Shown: positions 39,460 through 49,737, numbered from the stretch's first letter. The stretch is 64,000 nucleotides of DNA from Rhodococcoides fascians A44A (GCF_000760735.1 NZ_JMEX01000005.1:1084592-1148591); one strand, 5' to 3'. Notes: generated by a model from the letters alone, not told the origin. A program made the numbers and translations.

Positions 39460-39573
39460 TTATCCCTGACGCTGCTTGTGACGCAGGTTGTCGCAGATGA
39501 CCATGACTCGTCCGTTACGACGAATCACCTTGCACTTCTCGCAGATCTTCTTGACGCTCGGCTGAACCTTCAC
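39460..39573 (-). CDS. rpmJ: 50S ribosomal protein L36 (zinc-binding form)
   Basis: 37 residues: starts [19 protein letters not shown] (GTG read as Met) and ends NLRHKQRQG. Zinc ligands Cys11, Cys14, Cys27 and His32 are all present, so this is the C+ (zinc-replete) L36. It lies between infA and rpsM, its usual place. Confidence 0.97.
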   Translation of the reverse strand: MKVQPSVKKICEKCKVIRRNGRVMVICDNLRHKQRQG

Positions 39574-39665
39574 GTCGTTGATCTCCTGTGTGTAGCCCTC
39601 GCGCACCGCACAGCGGTACGTCGCGAGCATGGTTCTCTCCGACCGGACCTGGCCGGAGAAGCTTG

Positions 39666-39887
39666 TTACTTGTAGCGGTAAACGATGCGTCCACGCGTGA
39701 GGTCGTACGGAGAGAGCTCCACTACGACGCGATCCTCGGGGAGGATGCGAATGTAGTGCTGGCGCATCTTTCCACTGATGTGTGCGAGCACCTTGTGGCC
39801 GTTCTCGAGCTCAATGCGAAACATCGCATTGGGCAAGGGTTCGACTACCCGGCCCTCGACCTCGATGGCACCGTCTTTCTTAGCCAT
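39666..39887 (-). CDS. infA: translation initiation factor IF-1
   Basis: 73-residue OB-fold protein ([40 protein letters not shown], ending [11 protein letters not shown]) that binds the 30S A site. First gene of the infA-rpmJ-alpha operon here; divergent from dtd across a 222-nt gap holding its predicted promoter. Confidence 0.99.
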   Translation of the reverse strand: MAKKDGAIEVEGRVVEPLPNAMFRIELENGHKVLAHISGKMRQHYIRILPEDRVVVELSPYDLTRGRIVYRYK

Positions 39888-40049
39888 ATCCTCCGCGTCC
39901 CTGGCTTAACACCTGGTTGATTGCATCTGTTTTGCGTTACCGTGATGCTCACTGGCCACCGACCGAAGGCCGGGGGAAGCAACCGGTCGAACAACCGCCA
40001 GCTTGCGCAGGCATGCGAACAACCGGAACGCAGAGCGCACCGCCGACCT

Positions 40050-40079
40050 ATGCTACCGGCAAAGTCGCACCAGGCCAAA
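40050..40079 (-). promoter_or_regulatory. predicted infA/alpha-operon promoter
   Basis: Reverse strand: TTTGGC (40074-40079), 18-nt spacer, TAGCAT (40050-40055); predicted start about 155 nt before infA. Same architecture as the promoters proposed for the S10, rplN and rpsH transcripts. Confidence 0.5.
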
Positions 40080-40109
40080 TGCATGATCGACCCATGGCAA
40101 GCTGAACTG

Positions 40110-40547
40110 ATGCGCGCGGTGATCCAACGGGTTTCGGAAGCATCCGTCACGGTCGACGGCCACGTCGTCGGCTCCCTGATACCGGCCCCCGGAGGCCAGG
40201 GCCTGGTCGTCCTCGTCGGCGTCACCCAGTCCGACGACGCACGGATCGCCGACGCGCTGGCGGACAAGATATGGCGGATGCGAATCCTCGACGGCGAGAA
40301 GTCTGCAGCCGACGAACTCGCGCCGATCCTGGTGATCAGTCAGTTCACGCTGTACGCCGACACCTCGAAAGGACGTCGACCGTCCTGGAACCGCGCTGCG
40401 CCCGGCGCCGCGGCCGAGCCGTTGGTCGACCACGTCGTACATCGACTACGCGACCTCGGCGCCACCGTCGAGACCGGGCAATTCGGAGCGCACATGAAAG
40501 TGTCACTGGTCAACGACGGACCGGTCACCATCACCGTCGAACTGTGA
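40110..40547 (+). CDS. dtd: D-aminoacyl-tRNA deacylase
   Basis: 145 residues; hydrolyses D-amino acids (and mischarged Gly) from t[20 protein letters not shown] start, catalytic SQFTLYAD segment and the C-terminal [12 protein letters not shown] block with the Gly-cisPro-type active-site region. Only forward-strand gene in this stretch, inserted between infA and map. Start at 40110 by homology; the frame is open upstream. Confidence 0.95.
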   Translation: MRAVIQRVSEASVTVDGHVVGSLIPAPGGQGLVVLVGVTQSDDARIADALADKIWRMRILDGEKSAADELAPILVISQFTLYADTSKGRRPSWNRAAPGAAAEPLVDHVVHRLRDLGATVETGQFGAHMKVSLVNDGPVTITVEL

Positions 40548-40624
40548 ATTACTCGAGCGCCGAACTACTCGTGCGTCGAACTACTCGAACCTCGGACTAC
40601 TCGTACGTCGAACTACTCCGGCCG
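40545..40624. repeat. five degenerate 16-bp tandem repeats between dtd and map
   Basis: Units of 16 bp with consensus cgaactactcgnncgn at 40545, 40561, 40577, 40593 and 40609. The core ctactc is nearly invariant while the flanks vary. The first unit includes the dtd stop codon and the last includes the map stop codon. Too short and spacer-less for CRISPR. Confidence 0.85.
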
Positions 40625-41410
40625 CAATGTCAGAATGCGGGGGCCGTCCTCGGTCACGGCGACAGTGTGCTCCCAGTGCGCGGCACGAGAGCCATCGGTG
40701 GTGACGACAGTCCATTCGTCGTCGAGAATCTCGGTTTCGTACGTACCGAGTGTCAGCATCGGTTCGATCGCGAGAGTGGACCCGACCACGAGTTCGGGAC
40801 CTTTGCCCGGAGCGCCTTCGTTGGCCAGAAACGGTTCCATGTGCATCTCGCGGCCGATGCCGTGGCCACCGTAGCCGTCGACGATTCCGTACTTGCGGCC
40901 GTGCAACTTCTCGGCGGCGTACGTTCCGTTCTCGATGGCGTGTGAGACGTCGGTCAGCCGGTTGCCCGGCAGCATGGCAGCGATTCCTGCCTCCATCGAC
41001 AACCTCGTGGCCTCACTGAGCAACTCGTCGGCTTCGATGATGTCTCCGACGCCGAACGTCCAGGCGGAGTCGCCGTGCCAGCCGTCGAGAATTGCGCCGC
41101 AGTCGATGGAGATCAGGTCACCGGCAACGAGAACATCCGACGCGGAAGGGATTCCGTGAACCACACGGTCGTTCACCGACGAGCAGATGCTGCCGGTGAA
41201 CCCGTGGTAACCCAGAAAGGACGGAACTGCGCCCGCGTCACGGATGACCGCTTCCGCGACGCGGTCGAGCTCCAACGTCGAGACACCCGGCTTGGCCGCG
41301 TCGCGCACGGCAACCAGTGCGGCGCCGACCACGGCGCCGGCCGCAGCCATGGCGTCGAGTTCGCCAGGGCTGCGAAACGGCACTACCTTGCGCTTACGAC
41401 CGAACGCCAT
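40613..41410 (-). CDS. map: type I methionine aminopeptidase
   Basis: Removes N-terminal Met. 265 residues. Metal ligands are visible in [20 protein letters not shown] (two Asp), [12 protein letters not shown] (His), AIEPML (Glu) and [10 protein letters not shown] (Glu). No N-terminal SH3-binding extension. Its ATG overlaps the adk stop by one base (TAATG). Confidence 0.97.
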   Translation of the reverse strand: MAFGRKRKVVPFRSPGELDAMAAAGAVVGAALVAVRDAAKPGVSTLELDRVAEAVIRDAGAVPSFLGYHGFTGSICSSVNDRVVHGIPSASDVLVAGDLISIDCGAILDGWHGDSAWTFGVGDIIEADELLSEATRLSMEAGIAAMLPGNRLTDVSHAIENGTYAAEKLHGRKYGIVDGYGGHGIGREMHMEPFLANEGAPGKGPELVVGSTLAIEPMLTLGTYETEILDDEWTVVTTDGSRAAHWEHTVAVTEDGPRILTLRPE

Positions 41411-41964
41411 TACTTGTCGGTGCCCTCGATCGCCTTCAGTGCGCGAGCACTGACTTCTTCCACGTCGCCGATCGCGTCGACGGTGACGATCTGGTCCGTG
41501 TAGTAGTCCAGCAACGGTGCGGTCTCGTCGCGGTAGACCTTGAGGCGATTGCGGATGACGTCTTCCTTGTCGTCCTCACGTCCGCGAGCGAGCATGCGCT
41601 CGACCACGACGTCCTCGTCCACGACGAAGGACAGGACGGCGTCGAGCTTGGCGCCGAGATCGGCGAGGATTCCGACGAGTGCTTCCGCCTGGCCGACGGA
41701 TCGGGGGAACCCGTCGAGCAGGAAGCCGTTGACGGCATCCGGCTCTGCGAGGCGGCTGCGGACCATGTCGACGGTCAGCTCGCTCGGGACGAGATCACCG
41801 GCGTCGAGGTACTTCTTCGCTTCGATTCCCAGTGGAGTCTTCTCACCGATGTTGGCGCGAAACAGATCGCCGGTCGAGATGTGGGGAACGCCCAGCTTCT
41901 CCGACAGGACTGCTGCTTGGGTGCCTTTGCCTGCACCGGGAGGACCAAGAAGAACGAGTCTCAC
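41410..41964 (-). CDS. adk: adenylate kinase
   Basis: 184 residues; ATP + AMP to 2 ADP. P-loop GPPGAGKGT at residues 7-15, AMP-site [20 protein letters not shown] motif [14 protein letters not shown] and RGREDD. Short-LID actinobacterial form without a zinc site. GTG start overlapping the secY stop by 4 nt; the secY-adk-map order is conserved in bacteria. Confidence 0.98.
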   Translation of the reverse strand: MRLVLLGPPGAGKGTQAAVLSEKLGVPHISTGDLFRANIGEKTPLGIEAKKYLDAGDLVPSELTVDMVRSRLAEPDAVNGFLLDGFPRSVGQAEALVGILADLGAKLDAVLSFVVDEDVVVERMLARGREDDKEDVIRNRLKVYRDETAPLLDYYTDQIVTVDAIGDVEEVSARALKAIEGTDK

Positions 41965-43283
41965 TTGAGGAACCCTTCGTAGTTACGCTGCATCAACTGA
42001 CTTTCGATCTGCTTCACGGTATCGAGGCCGACGCTGACCATGATCAGCACGGCGGTGCCACCGAACGGCAGGTTCTGCGCGCCGCCGGAGCTTCCGATGT
42101 CGAGGAACAGGTTGGGCAGCACGGCGATGGTGCCCAGGTAGATAGCGCCCGGCAGGGTGATGCGGCTGAGGACGTAGTTCAGATAATCGGCGGTCGGCCT
42201 GCCCGGACGGATTCCGGGGATGAAGCCTCCGAACTTCTTCATCTCGTCGGCGCGTTCTTCTGGATTGAAGGTGATGGCGACGTAGAAGTACGTGAAGAAG
42301 ACGATGAGGCCGAAGTAGATGGCGATGTAGACCGGGTTCGCCGGATTCACCAGGTACTCGTTGATGATTCGCTGCCACCAACTGGGGTCCACGGCGGTGC
42401 TTGCGGACGTGAGCTGGGCGATCAAGTTCGGTAGGTACAGAAGCGAGGACGCGAAGATCACCGGGATGACTCCGGCCTGGTTGACCTTCAGAGGGAGGTA
42501 CGTCGACGAGCCGCCGTACATCTTCCGGCCCACCATGCGCTTGGCGTACTGGACAGGGATTCGGCGCTGGCCCTGCTCGACGAACACGACGCCGGCGATG
42601 ATGAGGAACGCAGCGACGCAGACGAGCGCGAAGACGAGGCCTCCGCGGCTGTCGAGGATGGACTTGCCCTCGGACGGGATACGCGACGCGATTCCGGCGA
42701 AGATCAGCAGCGACATACCGTTGCCCACACCACGTTCGGTGATGACCTCACCGAACCACATCACCACGGCCGCACCTGCGGTCATGACGAGAACGATGAT
42801 GACGAGTCCGAAGATCGACTGGTCGGCGATGATGTCCTGCTGGCATCCCTGAAGGAGCTGTCCGCGTGAAGCGAGAGCGACGAGGCCGGTCGCCTGCAGG
42901 ATCGCGAGCGCGATCGACAGGTAACGGGTGTACTGCGTCATTTTCGCCTGGCCGGACTGGCCCTCCTTGCGGAGCTGCTCGAACTTCGGGATGACGACCG
43001 TCAGGAGCTGAACGATGATGCTCGCAGTGATGTACGGCATGATGCCGATCGCGAAGACCGACAACTGCAGCAGCGCACCACCGGAGAAAAGGTTGATGAG
43101 CGAGTAGATACCCGCTTGGTCGCCACCGGAGACCTGGTCGATGCAGGCTCGGACGTTGGCGTAATCCACACCCGGCGACGGAAGCGTAGCGCCGAAGCGG
43201 TACAGGGCGACCAGACCGAGTGTGAACAGGATCTTCCGTCTCAGGTCAGGGGTCCTGAGGGCCGACACGAAGGCGGAAAGCAA
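41961..43283 (-). CDS. secY: preprotein translocase subunit SecY
   Basis: Ten-helix channel of the Sec translocase, 440 residues. Hallmarks: [59 protein letters not shown]. The start TTG at 43283 ([17 protein letters not shown]) is preferred over an open GTG at 43298 because AGGAGG lies just upstream of it and because M. tuberculosis SecY begins MLSAFISSLRT. Confidence 0.98.
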   Translation of the reverse strand: MLSAFVSALRTPDLRRKILFTLGLVALYRFGATLPSPGVDYANVRACIDQVSGGDQAGIYSLINLFSGGALLQLSVFAIGIMPYITASIIVQLLTVVIPKFEQLRKEGQSGQAKMTQYTRYLSIALAILQATGLVALASRGQLLQGCQQDIIADQSIFGLVIIVLVMTAGAAVVMWFGEVITERGVGNGMSLLIFAGIASRIPSEGKSILDSRGGLVFALVCVAAFLIIAGVVFVEQGQRRIPVQYAKRMVGRKMYGGSSTYLPLKVNQAGVIPVIFASSLLYLPNLIAQLTSASTAVDPSWWQRIINEYLVNPANPVYIAIYFGLIVFFTYFYVAITFNPEERADEMKKFGGFIPGIRPGRPTADYLNYVLSRITLPGAIYLGTIAVLPNLFLDIGSSGGAQNLPFGGTAVLIMVSVGLDTVKQIESQLMQRNYEGFLK

Positions 43284-43402
43284 AGATCCTCCTGGCACGA
43301 CTGCGATGGCATCGAAACTTGCATCGAGCCACCAGGCTCTCGGCTGTTCGATCTTGGATTGCGCACGACACGGGTCGTCCGCATGAAACGCATGTTCACG
43401 TA

Positions 43403-43431
43403 ACTCTAGAACTCTAACAGTGCGCGACGAA
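43403..43431 (-). promoter_or_regulatory. possible secY promoter
   Basis: Reverse strand: TTCGTC (43426-43431), 17-nt spacer, TAGAGT (43403-43408), about 115 nt before secY. The -10 hexamer is part of a TAGAGTT direct repeat. Weak -35. Confidence 0.35.
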
Positions 43432-43492
43432 CCGCCGGACGGACAGTCCGCGCACCACCCGACCGGTCGGCGGGCGAACTACTGCACTGCAG

Positions 43493-43540
43493 CGATGGCC
43501 GCAGCGTTGCCCTCGAAAGGGGTTGCCGCTGCGGCCATCG
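43493..43540 (-). other. long hairpin between rplO and secY
   Basis: Perfect 14-bp arms cgatggccgcagcg/cgctgcggccatcg with a further inner ccct/aggg pairing, 40 nt past the rplO stop. No U-run downstream. It sits in the 296-nt rplO-secY gap together with a possible promoter, so it may separate secY-adk-map from the ribosomal genes. Confidence 0.6.
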
Positions 43541-43579
43541 TCACACTGTGTGCTCACTCGACCGGAGTCGAGTTCGCGG

Positions 43580-44023
43580 CTATACCTCGGTTGCAGAACC
43601 GCCGGCAGCGGCGATCTTTTCCTTGGCGGAACCGGTGAACTTGTTGACGGAGATGTCGACCTTCACGGTCAGCTTGCCGTCGCCCAGAACCTTGACGGGC
43701 TCGTTCTTGCGGACTGCGCCCTTGGCAATCAGGTCAGCGATGCTGATCTGGCCACCCTCGGGGAACAGGCGCTCGATGTCGCGAAGGTTCACGACCTGGA
43801 ACTCGACACGGTTCGGGTTGGTGAAGCCCTTGAGCTTCGGGAGACGCATGTGAAGGGGCATCTGGCCACCCTCGAAGCGTGCCGGCACGTTCTTGCGTGC
43901 GCCGGTTCCCTTGGTACCGCGACCTGCGGTCTTGCCACGCTTGCCACCTTCACCGCGGCCGACGCGAATCTTCGCCGACTTGGATCCGGGTGCGGGGCGC
44001 AGGTGGTGCAGTTTGATGGTCAT
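43580..44023 (-). CDS. rplO: 50S ribosomal protein L15
   Basis: 147 residues: [37 protein letters not shown]-terminal basic/Gly arm, [18 protein letters not shown] and an alpha/beta C-terminal domain. Last gene of the rpsH-to-rplO segment, 2 nt after rpmD. Confidence 0.99.
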   Translation of the reverse strand: MTIKLHHLRPAPGSKSAKIRVGRGEGGKRGKTAGRGTKGTGARKNVPARFEGGQMPLHMRLPKLKGFTNPNRVEFQVVNLRDIERLFPEGGQISIADLIAKGAVRKNEPVKVLGDGKLTVKVDISVNKFTGSAKEKIAAAGGSATEV

Positions 44024-44025
44024 GG

Positions 44026-44205
44026 TTAGACCTCCTCAACTGTTACGAGGTGGCGCACCACGTTGACCAGTCCGCGAGTCTGCGGGGTGTCCTCGCGGAC
44101 GACGGACTGGCGGATGCCTTTGAGTCCGAGGGTCCGCAGACTGTCCCGCTGGTTCGACTTCTGGCCGATGGTGCTCTTGATCTGAGTGACCTTCAGCTGT
44201 GCCAT
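44026..44205 (-). CDS. rpmD: 50S ribosomal protein L30
   Basis: 59 residues: starts [19 protein letters not shown] after Met and ends RHLVTVEEV; the [20 protein letters not shown] block is typical. Its ATG overlaps the rpsE TAA by one base, and it lies between rpsE and rplO as usual. Confidence 0.98.
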   Translation of the reverse strand: MAQLKVTQIKSTIGQKSNQRDSLRTLGLKGIRQSVVREDTPQTRGLVNVVRHLVTVEEV

Positions 44206-44867
44206 TACTTCACCGCTCCTGCCTGTGCACGCGCACGCAGCATTCCGGCAGGTGCAACCTCTTCGAGGGTGAGTCCACGGCGAGCCGCGACTTCCTCGGG
44301 ACGCTGCAGATCCTTGAGGGCTGCGACGGTGGCGTGAACGACGTTGATGGCGTTGTCGCTACCGAGCGACTTCGACAGCACGTCGTGGATGCCTGCGCAC
44401 TCCAGCACGGCGCGAACAGCACCACCGGCGATGACACCGGTACCGGCGCTGGCCGGGCGGAGCATGACGACGCCTGCTGCTGCTTCACCCTGGACGGGGT
44501 GCGTGATGGTGCCGCCGATCATCGGGACGCGGAAGAAGCTCTTGCGGGCCTCTTCGACACCCTTCTGGATGGCTGCGGGAACTTCCTTGGCCTTGCCGTA
44601 GCCGACGCCGACCAAGCCGTTGCCGTCTCCGACGATGACGAGGGCGGTGAAGCTGAAGCGACGACCACCCTTGACGACCTTGGAGACGCGGTTGATCGCG
44701 ACTACGCGCTCGATGAAGTTCGACTTCTCGGCAGCGTTTCCGCCACGCGAGTTGTCACGGCGGTCGCGTCCACCACGGTTGTCACCGCGGTTGTCGCCAC
44801 CACTGTTGGGTCCACTGTTCTGTCCGGCGGGGCCATTTCCGCCGTCACGCCGTTGACGTCCCGGCAT
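44205..44867 (-). CDS. rpsE: 30S ribosomal protein S5
   Basis: 220 residues. A Gly/Asn/Arg-rich low-complexity N-terminus (about 1-50, [17 protein letters not shown]) precedes the double-stranded RNA-binding fold ([23 protein letters not shown]) and the C-terminal domain ([19 protein letters not shown]). The disordered N-terminal extension is common in actinobacteria. Confidence 0.98.
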   Translation of the reverse strand: MPGRQRRDGGNGPAGQNSGPNSGGDNRGDNRGGRDRRDNSRGGNAAEKSNFIERVVAINRVSKVVKGGRRFSFTALVIVGDGNGLVGVGYGKAKEVPAAIQKGVEEARKSFFRVPMIGGTITHPVQGEAAAGVVMLRPASAGTGVIAGGAVRAVLECAGIHDVLSKSLGSDNAINVVHATVAALKDLQRPEEVAARRGLTLEEVAPAGMLRARAQAGAVK

Positions 44868-44901
44868 CAGGCTGTCCTTCCGTTGTCAGTTGCAGTCATC
44901 A

Positions 44902-45315
44902 TCAGAATGCCAACCCGCCTTCACGAGCGGCATCGGCCAGAGCCGCGATGCGGCCGCTGTAGCTGTTGCCGCCACGGTCGAAGACGACCGCGTCGATTCC
45001 AGCTGCCTTGGCGCGGCTGGCGATGAGCTCGCCGACCTTTGCGCTCTGCGCCTTCTTGTCTCCGTCGAGCGCACGCACGTCGGCTTCGATCGTCGATGCG
45101 GAAGCCAGGGTGTGGCCTGCCAGATCGTCGACGAGCTGAACGTGGATGTGGCGCGAAGAGCGGTTGACGACCAAGCGAGGACGCTCGGGCGTTCCGGAGA
45201 TCTTCTTGCGGAGACGGAAGTGGCGACGCGCCTTCGAGAGGCGACGCTTCGTCGAGATGTCCGTGCCGCGAGGCGTGCGGTCGACCTTCGCCTTGTCTGC
45301 TGTTTGCTGGCTCAT
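44902..45315 (-). CDS. rplR: 50S ribosomal protein L18
   Basis: 137 residues; binds 5S r[28 protein letters not shown] and the C-terminal [23 protein letters not shown] are canonical. Start at 45315 directly after the rplF stop (1-nt gap). Confidence 0.98.
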   Translation of the reverse strand: MSQQTADKAKVDRTPRGTDISTKRRLSKARRHFRLRKKISGTPERPRLVVNRSSRHIHVQLVDDLAGHTLASASTIEADVRALDGDKKAQSAKVGELIASRAKAAGIDAVVFDRGGNSYSGRIAALADAAREGGLAF

Positions 45316-45316
45316 A

Positions 45317-45856
45317 TCACTTACCCGTCTTTCCGACCTTGCGGCGGATAACTTCACCCTCGTAGCGGATGCCCTTGCCCTTGTACGGGTCCGGACGCCG
45401 CAGACGACGAATGTTGGCAGCGATCTGGCCGACTGCCTGCTTGTCGATACCGGTGATGGTGAAACGCGTGGGCGACTCGACCGTGAAGGTGATGCCTTCC
45501 GGCGCCTCGATCAGCACAGGGTGGCTGTACCCGAGTGCGAATTCGAGATCCTTGCCCTTCAGCACCGTTCGGTAACCGACGCCGTGAATCTCCATCTTGG
45601 TGGTGTAACCGTTGGTGACACCGGTGATGAGGTTCGCGACCAGGGTGCGCGAGAGACCGTGCAATGCACGGCTACGACGCTCGTCGTCGGGGCGGGTCAC
45701 GGCGATACTGCCGTCATCCGCACGTGCGATCTGGATGGGCTCGGCGATCGTCAGGCTCAGGGCACCCTTGGGGCCCTTGACCGCGACGTTCTGGCCGTCG
45801 ATCGTGATGTCGACGCCCGCGGGGACCGCGACCGGCAATTTTCCAATACGTGACAT
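45317..45856 (-). CDS. rplF: 50S ribosomal protein L6
   Basis: 179 residues, two-domain L6: [19 protein letters not shown] start, [21 protein letters not shown] and [21 protein letters not shown] near the C-terminus. 14 nt after rpsH. Confidence 0.99.
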   Translation of the reverse strand: MSRIGKLPVAVPAGVDITIDGQNVAVKGPKGALSLTIAEPIQIARADDGSIAVTRPDDERRSRALHGLSRTLVANLITGVTNGYTTKMEIHGVGYRTVLKGKDLEFALGYSHPVLIEAPEGITFTVESPTRFTITGIDKQAVGQIAANIRRLRRPDPYKGKGIRYEGEVIRRKVGKTGK

Positions 45857-45870
45857 GGTGGTGGCCTCCC

Positions 45871-46269
45871 CTACCAGACGTAGGCGAGGACTTCTCCGCC
45901 CACACCCTGCTTGGCCGCCTGACGTTCTGTGAGCAGACCGGTGGACGTGGAGATGATCGCCACGCCCAGGCCGCCGAGAACCTTGGGCAGATTGGTGGAT
46001 TTTGCGTATACGCGAAGACCAGGCTTCGAGATACGACGCACGCCCGCGAGGCTGCGCTCACGGCTGGGCCCGTACTTCAGATCGACGATGAGGGTCTTGC
46101 CGACCTCGGCGTCTTCGGTGCGGAAATCAGCGATGTAGCCCTCACGCTTCAGGATGTCGGCGATGTTCGCCTTCAGCTTCGAGTGGGGAAGCTTCACCTG
46201 GTCGTGGTACGCCGAGTTGGCGTTGCGCAGACGGGTCAAGAAGTCTGCAATTGGATCGGTCATCGTCAT
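45871..46269 (-). CDS. rpsH: 30S ribosomal protein S8
   Basis: 132 residues: [23 protein letters not shown] start and [26 protein letters not shown] end. In E. coli S8 represses the spc operon. Here it starts a new transcript: the preceding gene is an unrelated permease and a promoter sits about 290 nt upstream. Starts at 46269 or, six bases later, 46263 are both possible. Confidence 0.98.
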   Translation of the reverse strand: MTMTDPIADFLTRLRNANSAYHDQVKLPHSKLKANIADILKREGYIADFRTEDAEVGKTLIVDLKYGPSRERSLAGVRRISKPGLRVYAKSTNLPKVLGGLGVAIISTSTGLLTERQAAKQGVGGEVLAYVW

Positions 46270-46559
46270 GGTGTGACCTGTGCACCTTTCTCGCAGCGGT
46301 TCCCATGCAACACGTGCGAACTGGTGCCCCCTGGGTTGGCGAACAACCCGGGCCTGGCTCGTCACATCGTGGGCCTACAACGAAGTGAACATGTCCTGAC
46401 CGACTGTTGCCGGTCAGGGGTTGCGCTCCAAGCAATGCATCTCTGCACTGCCAGGTGTTTCGAGCTTCCGCGTGGTGATGCCGCGTGCGGAGAACTCGAG
46501 GTTGCGTCTGTATTGCAAGGACTCGTGTGCAGGCACGACGAAGCCCGGGCAACCGCACT

Positions 46560-46589
46560 AGTGTAGGCAACCGGTGGGCAAACTCCAAA
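46560..46589 (-). promoter_or_regulatory. predicted promoter of the rpsH-rplO segment
   Basis: Reverse strand: TTTGGA (46584-46589), 18-nt spacer, TACACT (46560-46565), just after the permease stop (46600). The start would give a leader of about 285 nt before rpsH; that stretch (46270-46559) has no gene but a short gggtt/aaccc hairpin near 46333-46349. Nearly the same hexamers occur upstream of rplN. Confidence 0.6.
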
Positions 46590-46599
46590 TCGTTCGCCC

Positions 46600-48066
46600 T
46601 CAGTCCTGATCCAGCCTGTCGACGTCGATACGCGGCGCACCCTGCCCCGTCGCTCGGTTGACGACGTAGGTGACCGCCCACAGGACGACGCCGAGCAGCA
46701 GCATGGCACCGGCGATCTTGTACTGAATCATCTGTGCATCGGTTCGAGCCCACGGGCCCACCAGGAACAGGCACAGCACTGCTCCGGCGACCGGTACCCA
46801 AAACGGCGCTCGGAAGAAGGTCTTGTCCGCCCGTTGCTTCAACACCAGGCAGGCGACGTTGACCACGGCGAACACTCCGAGCAGCAACAAGCCGGTGGTT
46901 CCCGACAGGGCGCTGACCACCGAATTGCCGGACAGCCGATTGACCACGACGATCAGCACCACCGCAAGAACAGTCGTGAAAAGGATTGCGGTCCAGGGCG
47001 ATCGACGTTTCGGAAGTACTGCTCCGAGTGCCGTCGGCAGGACTCGCTGCCGGGCGAGACCGTAAATGCATCTGCTGGCCATCAGCATGTTGATGAGTGC
47101 AGTGTTGGCCACGGCGAACACCGTCATGTAGGGGAATATCTCGTCGATGGGGAGACTCGGTGCACCGACGCGCACGACGTGCAACAGAATTCCTTCGCTT
47201 CCCGAATCGTAGTTCAGCGGTAGAACGGCGATGACCGCGACGACGACCAGCACGTAGATCAGGCAGGCGATGCCGAGACCGGACAACATCATCTTCGGGA
47301 AGATCTTCTGCGGCTCTTTCGTCTCCTCGACCATGTTCACGGAATCCTCGAAACCGACCATGGCGAAGAACGCGATCGTCGTGGCGACCGTCACCGCGAG
47401 AAACATGCCTTTCTCGTTCTGGTCCTCGAACACCACGAGGTTGGCGATATCGCCCTCGGCACTCCCCCGGCCCACCGCGACGAATCCGATCACGATGACG
47501 ATTGCCAACGCAGCCATTTCGATTCCGGTCAGGACAACGTTGAATTTCACGGATTCTCCGACGCCCCTGAGGTTGATCGCTGCGAGAAAGCCCATGAACA
47601 GCAGCGCGACGACGAGCTGAGCCGTCGAGCCTGTTGGTATGTCGAACCAACCGAGTCCGTCTGTGGTGCTGAATGTTTCGTGTAGCCCGGCGAGCAAATT
47701 ACCGGCCACGACGTTCGACGACGTCGCCGCGCTGGTGATGCCGGAACAGATGACGGCGAAAGCCACGATGAATGTCGCGAAATGAATTCCGAAAGCTTTG
47801 TGGGTGTACAGAGCCGCGCCCGCAGCCTGCGGGTATTTCGTCACCAATTCCAGGTAGGAAAAGGCCGTCAGAGTCGCGACGACGAATGCGAGCACGAACG
47901 GTACCCACGCGATACCACCGACGTTGGAGATCATGTCGCCCGTGACGGCGTACACACCTGCACCGAGGATGTCGCCGACGATGAACAGAAGCAGTAGCCC
48001 TGGCCCGAGGACGCGTTTCAGTTCGCCTTGTTCTTCTTGCGCTTCGTCGTGCTTCAGTGTTGCCAT
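46600..48066 (-). CDS. APC-family amino acid permease inserted in the spc operon
   Basis: 488 residues, about 12 hydrophobic helices. Helix-1 signature LLLFIVGDILGAGVYAVTGDM (the GAG/unwound substrate site) and FFAMVGFEDSVNMVEETKEPQKIFP (about 235-260) are typical of APC transporters, perhaps of the cationic amino acid group. Substrate not deducible. It lies between rpsN and rpsH on the same strand, flanked upstream by a terminator (48191-48229) and downstream by the rpsH promoter, so it is its own unit. A promoter should lie in 48067-48190; no convincing one was seen. Confidence 0.9.
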   Translation of the reverse strand: MATLKHDEAQEEQGELKRVLGPGLLLLFIVGDILGAGVYAVTGDMISNVGGIAWVPFVLAFVVATLTAFSYLELVTKYPQAAGAALYTHKAFGIHFATFIVAFAVICSGITSAATSSNVVAGNLLAGLHETFSTTDGLGWFDIPTGSTAQLVVALLFMGFLAAINLRGVGESVKFNVVLTGIEMAALAIVIVIGFVAVGRGSAEGDIANLVVFEDQNEKGMFLAVTVATTIAFFAMVGFEDSVNMVEETKEPQKIFPKMMLSGLGIACLIYVLVVVAVIAVLPLNYDSGSEGILLHVVRVGAPSLPIDEIFPYMTVFAVANTALINMLMASRCIYGLARQRVLPTALGAVLPKRRSPWTAILFTTVLAVVLIVVVNRLSGNSVVSALSGTTGLLLLGVFAVVNVACLVLKQRADKTFFRAPFWVPVAGAVLCLFLVGPWARTDAQMIQYKIAGAMLLLGVVLWAVTYVVNRATGQGAPRIDVDRLDQD

Positions 48067-48190
48067 GGCGAACCTCCGAAAGCGTCGGTTCGGTTCACGA
48101 TAGACCTGCAGGCGTGGTCTGGATACTCGAAACGTCCACCCGTTGCAGCCGGGTCGATCGAGGTCGATAGTGCAGGTAGAGGGCGCACAC

Positions 48191-48229
48191 GAAAAACGGG
48201 CGTGGGTTCCTGTCGGAACCCACGCCCGT
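48191..48229 (-). terminator. intrinsic terminator after rpsN
   Basis: Perfect 15-bp arms acgggcgtgggttcc/ggaacccacgcccgt with a 4-nt loop, followed in transcription direction by five U. It ends the rplN-rplX-rplE-rpsN transcript ahead of the permease. Confidence 0.9.
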
Positions 48230-48260
48230 CAGCGTGATGCGTCAGCGTGGTAACTACGCG

Positions 48261-48290
48261 AGGCCCTGAGACATCGCCGTTTCAGGGCCT
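48261..48290 (-). other. second hairpin between rpsN and its terminator
   Basis: Nine-bp arms aggccctga/tcagggcct with a 12-nt loop, 5 nt past the rpsN stop and without a U-run. Possibly protects the 3' end of the rplN-rpsN mRNA. Confidence 0.4.
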
Positions 48291-48295
48291 GGAGG

Positions 48296-48481
48296 TCACC
48301 AGGAGCTCTTGTGAACGCCGGGGAGTTCTCCGCGGTGCGCCATTTCGCGAACGCAGATACGGCACAGGCCGAACTTGCGGAACACGGAGTGGGGACGGCC
48401 GCAGCGGTTGCAACGCGTGTAACCACGCACTGCGAACTTCGGCTTCTTGTTGGCCTTGTTGACCAATGCCTTCTTCGCCAT
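48296..48481 (-). CDS. rpsN: 30S ribosomal protein S14, zinc-binding type Z
   Basis: 61 residues with zinc ligands Cys24, Cys27, Cys40 and Cys43 (RCNRCG...GLCRIC). This is the short C+ form used when zinc is available, located as usual after rplE. In this genome it ends the first spc segment. Confidence 0.98.
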   Translation of the reverse strand: MAKKALVNKANKKPKFAVRGYTRCNRCGRPHSVFRKFGLCRICVREMAHRGELPGVHKSSW

Positions 48482-48485
48482 GGAC

Positions 48486-49049
48486 TCAGTTCTCCTTGAA
48501 CGGGAAGCCGAGGTGCTTGAGCAGCGCGCGGCCTTCTTCGTTGTTGGTTGCGGTGGTCACCACGGTGATGTCCATGCCGCGCGGACGATCGATCTTGTCC
48601 ACGTCGATCTCGTGGAACATCGACTGCTCGTTGAGGCCGAACGTGTAGTTGCCGTTGCCGTCGAACTGCGTGCCGCTCAGGCCGCGGAAGTCCCTGATTC
48701 GGGGAAGGGCAATGGAAGTCAGGCGGTCCAGGAACTCCCACATGCGGTCGCCGCGAAGCGTGACGCGGGCACCGATGGGCATTCCTTCGCGAAGCTTGAA
48801 CTGTGCGATGGACTTGCGGGCCTTGCGGATCTCCGGCTTCTGGCCGGTGATCGCTGCCAGGTCGGCAACTGCACCGTTGATCAGCTTCGCGTCACGGGCG
48901 GCGTCGCCGACACCCATGTTGACGACGACCTTGACGACACCGGGGATCTGCATGACGTTGTCGTATGCGAACTCGGTGTTCAGGGCGTCCTTGATCTCGG
49001 CGCGGTAGCGCGCCTTCAGCCGGGGCTGCGTGTTCTCAGTGGTAGTCAT
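48486..49049 (-). CDS. rplE: 50S ribosomal protein L5
   Basis: 187 residues; binds 5S rRNA and the P-site t[16 protein letters not shown] start, [46 protein letters not shown] and [12 protein letters not shown] are canonical. Start at 49049 one base after the rplX stop. Confidence 0.99.
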   Translation of the reverse strand: MTTTENTQPRLKARYRAEIKDALNTEFAYDNVMQIPGVVKVVVNMGVGDAARDAKLINGAVADLAAITGQKPEIRKARKSIAQFKLREGMPIGARVTLRGDRMWEFLDRLTSIALPRIRDFRGLSGTQFDGNGNYTFGLNEQSMFHEIDVDKIDRPRGMDITVVTTATNNEEGRALLKHLGFPFKEN

Positions 49050-49050
49050 C

Positions 49051-49368
49051 TCAGATGTCCTTCCCGTTCTTCCGGGAAACACGAACGCGCTTGCCGGTCT
49101 CTTCGTCGGTCCGGTAGCCCACGCGAGTTGGGTTTCCGTCCGAGTCGATGACTGCAACGTTCGATACGTGGATCGGGGCTTCCTGCGTGACGATTCCGCC
49201 CGAGGATGCGCCACGCTGGTTCGCGGAAACCGCGGTGTGCTTCTTGATCCGGTTCACGCCCTCGACGAGGACCTTGGAGTCAGCGGGGTAAGCCTGAATG
49301 ACCTTGCCCTTGGCGCCCTTGTCCTTACCGGCGATCACGAGAACGGTGTCGCCCTTGTGCACCTTCAT
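49051..49368 (-). CDS. rplX: 50S ribosomal protein L24
   Basis: 105 residues with an N-terminal KOW motif ([23 protein letters not shown]); initiates 50S assembly. Directly abuts rplN. Confidence 0.99.
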   Translation of the reverse strand: MKVHKGDTVLVIAGKDKGAKGKVIQAYPADSKVLVEGVNRIKKHTAVSANQRGASSGGIVTQEAPIHVSNVAVIDSDGNPTRVGYRTDEETGKRVRVSRKNGKDI

Positions 49369-49737
49369 TTACAGCACCTCCGGGGCGAGCGAGACGATCT
49401 TCATGAACTTCTTCTCACGCAGCTCGCGGCCGACCGGGCCGAAGATGCGGGTTCCGCGAGGGTCGTTGTCCGGCTTGATCAGCACGGCAGCGTTCTCGTC
49501 GAAACGGATGTAGGAACCGTCCGGGCGACGACGCTCCTTGACGGTGCGGACGATGACGGCCTTGACGACCTCGCCCTTCTTGATGTTTCCACCGGGGATG
49601 GCGTCCTTCACCGTAGCTACGATGATGTCGCCGATTCCGGCGTAGCGACGTGACGAGCCACCGAGAACGCGGATGCAAAGGATTTCCTTCGCGCCCGTGT
49701 TATCAGCAACGCGTACTCGCGACTCCTGCTGAATCAC
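49369..49737 (-). CDS. rplN: 50S ribosomal protein L14
   Basis: 122 residues starting [19 protein letters not shown], with the L14 signature region [30 protein letters not shown]. First gene of the first spc segment; about 250 nt of upstream sequence separates it from the divergent TerD-AIM24 gene. Confidence 0.99.
   Translation of the reverse strand: MIQQESRVRVADNTGAKEILCIRVLGGSSRRYAGIGDIIVATVKDAIPGGNIKKGEVVKAVIVRTVKERRRPDGSYIRFDENAAVLIKPDNDPRGTRIFGPVGRELREKKFMKIVSLAPEVL

Noticed and set aside
40545-40624. Possible mini CRISPR array
   Set aside because: Units are 16 bp, contiguous, degenerate and lack spacers or cas genes.
46270-46559. Possible gene in the rpsH leader
   Set aside because: No start with ribosome site and no conserved peptide in any frame; treated as 5' leader.
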